A DNA stretch of 64,000 nucleotides, taken from contig JAFHKN010000002.1 in assembly GCA_016937575.1 (NCBI GenBank), positions 806,001 to 870,000 on the forward strand, in the 5' to 3' direction. Below, one piece after another: positions 59,264 through 64,000 of the stretch. Position numbers and translations under genes: made by a program. Positions within the stretch are counted from its first letter, which is position 1; each line of letters begins with the position of its first letter. The notes beneath the pieces are model-generated. The model was not told where the DNA came from. It saw nothing but the letters and a program-made list of their open reading frames with translations, and searched no databases. The DNA is from Roseomonas aeriglobus. GTDB taxonomy: Bacteria > Pseudomonadota > Alphaproteobacteria > Sphingomonadales > Sphingomonadaceae.

Positions 59264-59286
59264 GCAACAATGTGACAGATTGTTGC
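59264..59286. promoter_or_regulatory. Inverted repeat upstream of the second TonB receptor
   Basis: GCAACAAT and ATTGTTGC are 8-bp inverted arms with a 7-bp spacer, about 120-140 bp before the receptor start. It resembles the site upstream of the first receptor at 30415. The remainder of the gap 59147-59502 shows no gene, RNA or further structure that I can support. Confidence 0.45.
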
Positions 59287-59502
59287 GAAGCATTTCTGGG
59301 ATCGGCCGGCTCGCCGGCCGCGCCGGTCCTATCTGCGTGCGTGCCGGAACGTCAGCCGCAACGAGCGGCAAAGACCGCCAGAATCCCCTCGTCGCGCCTG
59401 ATGTCGACGGCGGAAGACAATGAGCTTCCCCGGGGCCGCGTCCCGCCAAACGCGAGAGAGGATCCGGGGAAATCTACAGAGCGGCGAACGCCTTCGTGTG
59501 CC

Positions 59503-60678
59503 TCAATCGCGCTCGACGCACATGGCGATGCCCATGCCGCCGCCGATGCAGAGCGTCGCCAGGCCCTTCTTCGCGTCGCGCTTGTTCATTTCGTAGATCA
59601 GCGTCGTCAGGACGCGCGCGCCCGACGCTCCGATCGGGTGACCGATGGCGATGGCGCCGCCGTTGACGTTCAGCTTGTCGTCGGTCCAGCCCATTTCCTT
59701 GCCGACGGCCAGCGCCTGTGCGGCGAAGGCTTCATTGGCTTCGATAAGGTCGAGGTCGGCGACGCTCCAGCCGGCCTTCTCCAGTGCCTTCTTGCTCGCC
59801 GGAACCGGGCCGATACCCATCACCGACGGGTCCACACCGGCTGACGCCCAGCTCTTGATGCGCGCGAGCGGGGTAATGCCGCGGGCCTTGGCTTCGTCGG
59901 CAGACATCACGACCAGCGCGGCGGCGCCGTCGTTGATGCCGCTGGCGTTGGCGGCGGTGACGGTACCGTCCTTCTTGAACGCCGGGCGCAGGCCCGCCAC
60001 GCCGTCGACAGTGGCGCCCGCGCGAATATATTCGTCGTTCTCGACAAGGGTATCGCCCTTGCGACCCTTGATCGTCACCGGTGCGATCTCGTCCTTGAAT
60101 CGGCCGGCCTCGCGCGCCTTCTCCGCAAGATTCTGCGAGCGGACGGCGAAGGCGTCCTGCTCGCCACGGGCGATCTGATATTGCTCGGCCAGATTCTCGG
60201 CGGTGATGCCCATGTGATAGCCGTTGAAGACGTCGGTCAGGCCGTCCTTGATCATCGTGTCGACCAGGCTCACGTCGCCCATCTTGGTGCCCGGGCGCAG
60301 CGACTGGGCGTGCGCCGACATCGACATCGATTCCTGCCCGCCGGCGACGACGATCTTGGCGTCACCATTGGCCACCGCCTGGAACGCGAGGGCGACCGCC
60401 CGCAGGCCCGAACCGCAGACCTGATTGACACCCCAGGCGGGCACTTCCTTCGGCACGCCGGCAGCCATCGATGCCTGGCGCGCGGGGTTCTGGCCCTGGC
60501 CGGCGGTGAGCACCTGGCCGAGGATGACCTCATCAACTTCTTCGCCCTTCACGCCGGCCTGTTCCAGCGCAGCCTCGATCGCGACGCGCCCGAGTTCGTG
60601 CGCCGGCGTTGCGGCAAAGGCACCCAGAAAGCTGCCCACGGGGGTGCGCTTGGCGGCGGCGATGACGATGTCGGTCAT
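59503..60678 (-). CDS. phaA: Acetyl-CoA acetyltransferase (beta-ketothiolase)
   Basis: 391 residues, the normal length. The nucleophile Cys is in [16 protein letters not shown]. The base region is [26 protein letters not shown] and [14 protein letters not shown]. It joins two acetyl-CoA to acetoacetyl-CoA, the first step of polyhydroxybutyrate synthesis. It lies 29 bp downstream of the polymerase gene, in one operon. Confidence 0.95.
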   Translation of the reverse strand: MTDIVIAAAKRTPVGSFLGAFAATPAHELGRVAIEAALEQAGVKGEEVDEVILGQVLTAGQGQNPARQASMAAGVPKEVPAWGVNQVCGSGLRAVALAFQAVANGDAKIVVAGGQESMSMSAHAQSLRPGTKMGDVSLVDTMIKDGLTDVFNGYHMGITAENLAEQYQIARGEQDAFAVRSQNLAEKAREAGRFKDEIAPVTIKGRKGDTLVENDEYIRAGATVDGVAGLRPAFKKDGTVTAANASGINDGAAALVVMSADEAKARGITPLARIKSWASAGVDPSVMGIGPVPASKKALEKAGWSVADLDLIEANEAFAAQALAVGKEMGWTDDKLNVNGGAIAIGHPIGASGARVLTTLIYEMNKRDAKKGLATLCIGGGMGIAMCVERD

Positions 60679-60707
60679 GGAAATCCTCTGCGTGGAAAAT
60701 TCACCGC

Positions 60708-61769
60708 CTATCTAGCGACCGCGACCGTCTTTAGCCAGTCCAGCAGCGGCTCCCACAGCAGCGCGCGCGCCCGACTGCCGACGATCATCCCGACGTGGCC
60801 GGCGCCGACATCATGCCGGTCGCCGATCCCGACGCTGGTCGCGGCCGGCACGATGCGATCGGTGAGCGACACGAAGTCGGCGATGGGACACGACAGGGCG
60901 TCGGGATCTACCGTCTCTCCCGCGATCTGCCAGCAACCGGTGCCTGGCGCATCGGCGGCGAAGAAGCCTTCGAACATCTGGCGGCCGGCGGCGTAGGTCA
61001 GCGGCGCGCCCTGGTTCGCCCAATCCTCCAGCGCCACGAACCGCGCGAGCGTGGCGTCATCGGCGTCGGCAAGCGCTGCGTATTTGGCGATGGTACGTGC
61101 CGGGTCGAGCCGCCAGAACCCGGACTGGAGCACTTCCATCGGCACCAGCCCCAGCGCCGCACAGGTCGGACGCGCCGCATCCCACAGCGCGGCGATCTGT
61201 GCGCGGGCGGGGTCCGGAAAGCCGGAAAAGTGCCAGGGGGCGGCGATCAGCCCGACGGCGTGCGCGCGCGCTGCGCGGGCGGCGGCGAGCGCGATGGTGC
61301 CGCCCAGGCAATAACCGACGAGCACGGGCGGCATCTCCAATGTCGCGAGCATCGGCAGCAGCAGGCGTTCGACATGCGCTGTCACATCCTCGTCGCGCGC
61401 ATCCGGGGTCGGCTCGCCCCAATCGACCAGCAGCGCGCGAACCCCCTCGCGCGCCAGCCAGCGCAGCAGCGACTGGCCCGGGGCGAGGTCGAGGACGAAG
61501 GGCGGGTTGATGAGCGAGGGGACGAAGACGACCGGGCGCCCGGCGCCGCCATAATCGCGCAACGACGCCCGACCGGCCGTCGCGACCGCAGGCATCGGGG
61601 CAGGGCGGGGACCGCGCGGGGCGCCTTGATAGCGCGCCAGACCCTTCAGCGCTGCGGCACGCCTGTCCCGATTTTGTGCAGTTTCGCTGCGCAGCATCGA
61701 CAAGAACAGAGGGAAGGGCCGGGGCGCGTGTTGCGGTGCGGCATCGATCGGTGGTACGCCATCAGTCAT
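60708..61769 (-). CDS. phaC: Polyhydroxyalkanoate synthase-like enzyme
   Basis: 353 residues from ATG 61769; the frame is open to ATG 61811, which would overlap the phaR start codon. The lipase-like box with Cys is [45 protein letters not shown] and [23 protein letters not shown] and [10 protein letters not shown] match PHA synthases. The size is near that of class III PhaC rather than the ~600-residue class I enzyme. It would polymerise hydroxyacyl-CoA. phaA follows and phaR is divergent. Confidence 0.85.
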   Translation of the reverse strand: MTDGVPPIDAAPQHAPRPFPLFLSMLRSETAQNRDRRAAALKGLARYQGAPRGPRPAPMPAVATAGRASLRDYGGAGRPVVFVPSLINPPFVLDLAPGQSLLRWLAREGVRALLVDWGEPTPDARDEDVTAHVERLLLPMLATLEMPPVLVGYCLGGTIALAAARAARAHAVGLIAAPWHFSGFPDPARAQIAALWDAARPTCAALGLVPMEVLQSGFWRLDPARTIAKYAALADADDATLARFVALEDWANQGAPLTYAAGRQMFEGFFAADAPGTGCWQIAGETVDPDALSCPIADFVSLTDRIVPAATSVGIGDRHDVGAGHVGMIVGSRARALLWEPLLDWLKTVAVAR

Positions 61770-61809
61770 CACAACCACATCCGCATCTGTGAGAGGGGCA
61801 TCGTCCGCC

Positions 61810-62388
61810 ATGAAGAAGACTGCCACGGGGACCGGGCCGGTCATCATCAAGAAATACGCGAACCGCCGCCTCTACAACACTGAATCGTCGTCCTACATCA
61901 CGCTCGACCACCTGGCGGCGATGACCCGCGAAGGTCGCGACTTCAAGGTCGTCGACGCGAAGACCGAGGAAGACATCACGCATAATGTTCTGACCCAGAT
62001 CATCATGGAAGAGGAAGCGCGCGGGCAGACGATGCTGCCGGTTCCGTTCCTGCGCCAGCTGATCGCGTTGTACGGCGACAGCATGCAGGCGATGGTGCCG
62101 GGCTATCTGGAAGCGTCGATGGACAGTTTCCGTCGCAACCAGGAACAGTTCAAGTCGGCGGTCGAGGGCGCGTTCGCTCACTCACCGTTCGCGGAGATCG
62201 CCAAGCGCAACATGGCGATGTTCGAGGCCGCGGCGCAGGCGTTCAAGCCGGGTGCGCAGGGCGGGGTGCCGGGAGCGGCGGCTCCCGCTCCGGCGCCGGC
62301 GACCGGTGCGGCGTCGAGCAAGGATGATGAGATTGCGGCGCTGAAGGCGGAACTTGCCAAGCTGCAGGACAAGGTCGCGAAGCTCTAG
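61810..62388 (+). CDS. phaR: Polyhydroxyalkanoate synthesis repressor PhaR
   Basis: 192 residues. The N-terminal PHB/PHA DNA-binding domain VIIKKYANRRLYNTESSSYITLDHLAAMTREGRDFKVVDAKTEEDITHNVLTQIIMEEE is very conserved. A phasin-binding helical part and an Ala/Pro linker follow, ending in a coiled coil (DDEIAALKAELAKLQDKVAKL). It senses PHB granules and represses phasin genes. It is divergent from phaC; the two starts are as close as they can be. Confidence 0.96.
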   Translation: MKKTATGTGPVIIKKYANRRLYNTESSSYITLDHLAAMTREGRDFKVVDAKTEEDITHNVLTQIIMEEEARGQTMLPVPFLRQLIALYGDSMQAMVPGYLEASMDSFRRNQEQFKSAVEGAFAHSPFAEIAKRNMAMFEAAAQAFKPGAQGGVPGAAAPAPAPATGAASSKDDEIAALKAELAKLQDKVAKL

Positions 62389-62500
62389 GCGTCGCCAGCC
62401 GAATTGGTTTGCCAATTCCGCGTCGCGGGCGACGCTTCGGCCGGCGGGCATGGCCGGCCGACGGGGCGGCTTTGCCGGGGCGCGCTCCAGACGTTCCAGA

Positions 62501-62632
62501 TCCTCCCCCAGCTTGTCTGGGGGAGGGGGACCGGCGAAGCCGGTGGAGGGGCTTGCAAGCCGGTCGATGGCGAGGGGAACGCCCCTCCACCGGCTTCGCC
62601 GGTCCCCCTCCCCCAGACAAGCTGGGGGAGGA
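62501..62632. repeat. 132-bp long palindrome between phaR and a convergent gene
   Basis: The arms run over about 50 bp with almost perfect complementarity: TCCTCCCCCAGCTTGTCTGG at the left and its complement at the right end, with the nested CCGGCGAAGCCGG and GGGGCTTG parts. It could form a giant cruciform or mRNA hairpin. The gap 62389-62639 holds no gene. Confidence 0.9.
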
Positions 62633-62639
62633 ATTTCAG

Positions 62640-63449
62640 TCACCGCTTCGGCTTCACGAACTTCAGCGTCATCCGGTCGCTCTCGCCGATCGCGGCGTAT
62701 TTCTCGCGATCGACGTCCTTCAGGCGGTAGGTCGGCGGCAGTGTCCAGACGCCCTCGGGCCAGTCGGCGGTGTCCTTGGGGTTGGCGTTGACTTCCGATT
62801 TCCCTGCCAGCTTGAACCCGGCCTTTTCGGCGAAGGCGACGACGCTCGACGTCTTCATATAGCCGCTCTTTTCCTCGGCCGCGGAGTCGCGGCCCTCGGG
62901 CAGGCGATGCTCGACGATACCGAGCGTCCCTCCGGGCTTCAGCATGCGGAACATCTCGGCGAACGCGGCCTGCGTCCGGTCGACGCCGGCAAAGCGCAGG
63001 TTGTGGACGTTGCGGAACGTCAGCACGACGTCGGCGCTGCCGGCAGGAACGGTCGGTTCGCCTGCGGCGGCCGGGAAGGCGGCGAGCTTGACCTTGCCGT
63101 ACGCGGTCGGATTGGCGGCCTGCAGTTTCTTCACCCCGTCCAGCCCGCGCGCCATGTTGCCCGCGGCGTAATAGGTACCGCGTTGCGCGAGATAGGGCGC
63201 GAGGATCTCGGTGTACCAGCCGCCGCCGGGGATCAATTCGACGACGGTGTCGGTCGGCTTCACGCCGAAAAAGGTCAATGTCTCGGTCGGGTGGCGGTAT
63301 TGGTCGCGGGCGACGTTCGCTGGCGTGCGGGTGGTTGCCGCGACCGCGCGGGCGATTTCGCTGCGCAGGCTGGCGGGCTGGCCGGTGGCAACGCTGGTCA
63401 CCGCCAGCGCGACGGCCCCGAGGCCGAGGGTTGCGAGCATCGGACGCAA
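62640..63449 (-). CDS. Exported SAM-methyltransferase-like protein
   Basis: 269 residues from TTG 63449 (a GGGAG site lies 7 bp upstream); ATG 63440 is the alternative. A signal-like helix (LATLGLGAVALAVTSVATGQP) precedes a class I methyltransferase fold: DTVVELIPGGGWYTEILAPYL, ADVVLTFRNVHNLRF, AEMFRMLKPGGTLGIVEHR. Proteins with this exported arrangement occur in related bacteria. SAM is not expected in the periplasm, so the true role is unclear. Confidence 0.82.
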   Translation of the reverse strand: MRPMLATLGLGAVALAVTSVATGQPASLRSEIARAVAATTRTPANVARDQYRHPTETLTFFGVKPTDTVVELIPGGGWYTEILAPYLAQRGTYYAAGNMARGLDGVKKLQAANPTAYGKVKLAAFPAAAGEPTVPAGSADVVLTFRNVHNLRFAGVDRTQAAFAEMFRMLKPGGTLGIVEHRLPEGRDSAAEEKSGYMKTSSVVAFAEKAGFKLAGKSEVNANPKDTADWPEGVWTLPPTYRLKDVDREKYAAIGESDRMTLKFVKPKR

Positions 63450-63499
63450 GACACATCTCCCTGTTCTGTTGGATGCGATTCTAGGGATGGGGCGGGGCG

Positions 63500-63685
63500 A
63501 TGCAAGTGCGGTTATGGGGTGGCGTGGCGGCCTGTGCGGTTCTCGCGGTGGCAAGCGGCGTCGCATCGTGGCGGCGGGACCGGCGCGTCAATCTCGATCG
63601 GGTGAGCGCCATCGACTGGACGACGGTGCAGTTCGCGGCGCTGTTCGGCGGCGTCATGCTGGCCGCGCTCGCGATCAGCGGATAA
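63500..63685 (+). CDS. Small two-helix membrane protein
   Basis: 61 residues. Hydrophobic helices (LWGGVAACAVLAVASGVASW and VQFAALFGGVMLAALAISG) flank a short charged loop (RRDRRVNLDRVSAIDW). No family is recognised. The end overlaps the convergent gene by 11 bp. Confidence 0.55.
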   Translation: MQVRLWGGVAACAVLAVASGVASWRRDRRVNLDRVSAIDWTTVQFAALFGGVMLAALAISG

Positions 63686-64000
63686 CGGCCAAATCGCGGC
63701 GCAGGAAGACGACCGTCCGGTAGCTCGACCGGGGGACGCTCAGAACCTGCCGATACTGGCTCGCGAGCACAGGCTGGAGCAGGGCGACGGTCGCCGGGTT
63801 CCAGATCGCCAGCTTGCGGGTCGATGCGACGATCAGCGGCGGGCGTGCGGCCAGGATGCGTCGCACCTCCGCGACCTCGTCGATTCCGGTCGCGCCCGCC
63901 TCGGTCGTGTAGGCGAGGAAGTTGGGAAAGGCATGGGCGGTCGGCACACAGCTGTGCGACAGGGTGTAGGTCGCGGTATCGCCGATGAAGACATAGGGGC
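63675..64000 (-). CDS. C-terminal part of an unrecognised protein, 5' end outside window
   Basis: The frame is open from the window edge (PYVFIGDTATYTLSHSCVPTAHAFPNFLAYTTEAG) to the stop at 63675, giving 107 visible codons. An in-frame GTG at 63947 is unlikely to be the start, because conserved-looking sequence continues upstream. The end RRILAARPPLIVASTRKLAIWNPATVALLQPVL resembles the soluble C-terminal domain of membrane glycosyltransferase-like proteins. I am not certain of the family. Confidence 0.6.
   Translation of the reverse strand, partial: PYVFIGDTATYTLSHSCVPTAHAFPNFLAYTTEAGATGIDEVAEVRRILAARPPLIVASTRKLAIWNPATVALLQPVLASQYRQVLSVPRSSYRTVVFLRRDLAVIR

Overview
The window looks like a piece of a high-GC Sphingomonas-like alphaproteobacterial chromosome. 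The taxonomic call is an inference. It rests on a CC_3452-type secreted protein, a PhaR/PhaC/PhaA locus, large TonB-dependent receptors, an alpha-type single Rsh enzyme, glyQ/glyS plus ppdK, a cpa/tad pilus locus and several families of short palindromic repeats. No rRNA, tRNA or CRISPR array was recognised.

Positions 1 to about 23.5 kb are an accessory island; everything to the right reads as ordinary chromosome. The island starts inside an N6-adenine DNA methylase coupled to an unknown partner gene (1-2633). It continues with two MerR-controlled metal modules: one around a decayed CDF metal exporter, the other around a glutaredoxin-MauE fusion (2.8-6.1 kb). Next come copD/copC, a CnrY-CnrX-CnrH-like anti-sigma, sensor and ECF sigma cassette, and a long copper block with copA, copB, two DUF305 proteins, a PepSY protein, DUF411, a Cys-pair peptide and a small secreted Cys protein (6.2-14.8 kb). 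The island ends with a Tn7-like transposition module: tnsA, tnsB, tnsC and tniQ, tightly packed or overlapping (17.5-23.4 kb). Beside it lies a convergent pair of unrecognised genes (14.97-17.28 kb). Both look like transposases (HTH, HTH, RNase H-like fold) but lack most of the catalytic triad. This pair is the most novel thing in the window. Repeats typical of a transposon end lie just after tniQ at 23430-23516.

The chromosomal part begins with a leftward operon of TonB receptor, gamma-glutamyltransferase and M20 amidohydrolase (23.6-30.3 kb). It is followed by rsh, small regulators, a TauE-type permease, a TraB/GumN protein and an XRE-membrane protein pair (30.5-36.4 kb). Then come glyQ, glyS, ppdK and a chorismate-lyase-like gene (36.6-43.2 kb). 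The tad pilus genes run leftward (cpaA, B, C, D, E, tadB, tadC; 43.6-50.8 kb) but no cpaF ATPase or flp pilin is present. The remainder holds a hydrolase, an FAD oxidase, an MHS transporter, alr, a second TonB receptor, the pha locus and an exported methyltransferase-like protein (50.8-64 kb).

Short palindromic elements are scattered through the chromosomal part. Two sit in frame inside coding genes, in the signal-peptide region of ggt and in the middle of glyS. glyS also holds an AT-rich patch with codon use unlike its flanks, which suggests a recombinant gene.
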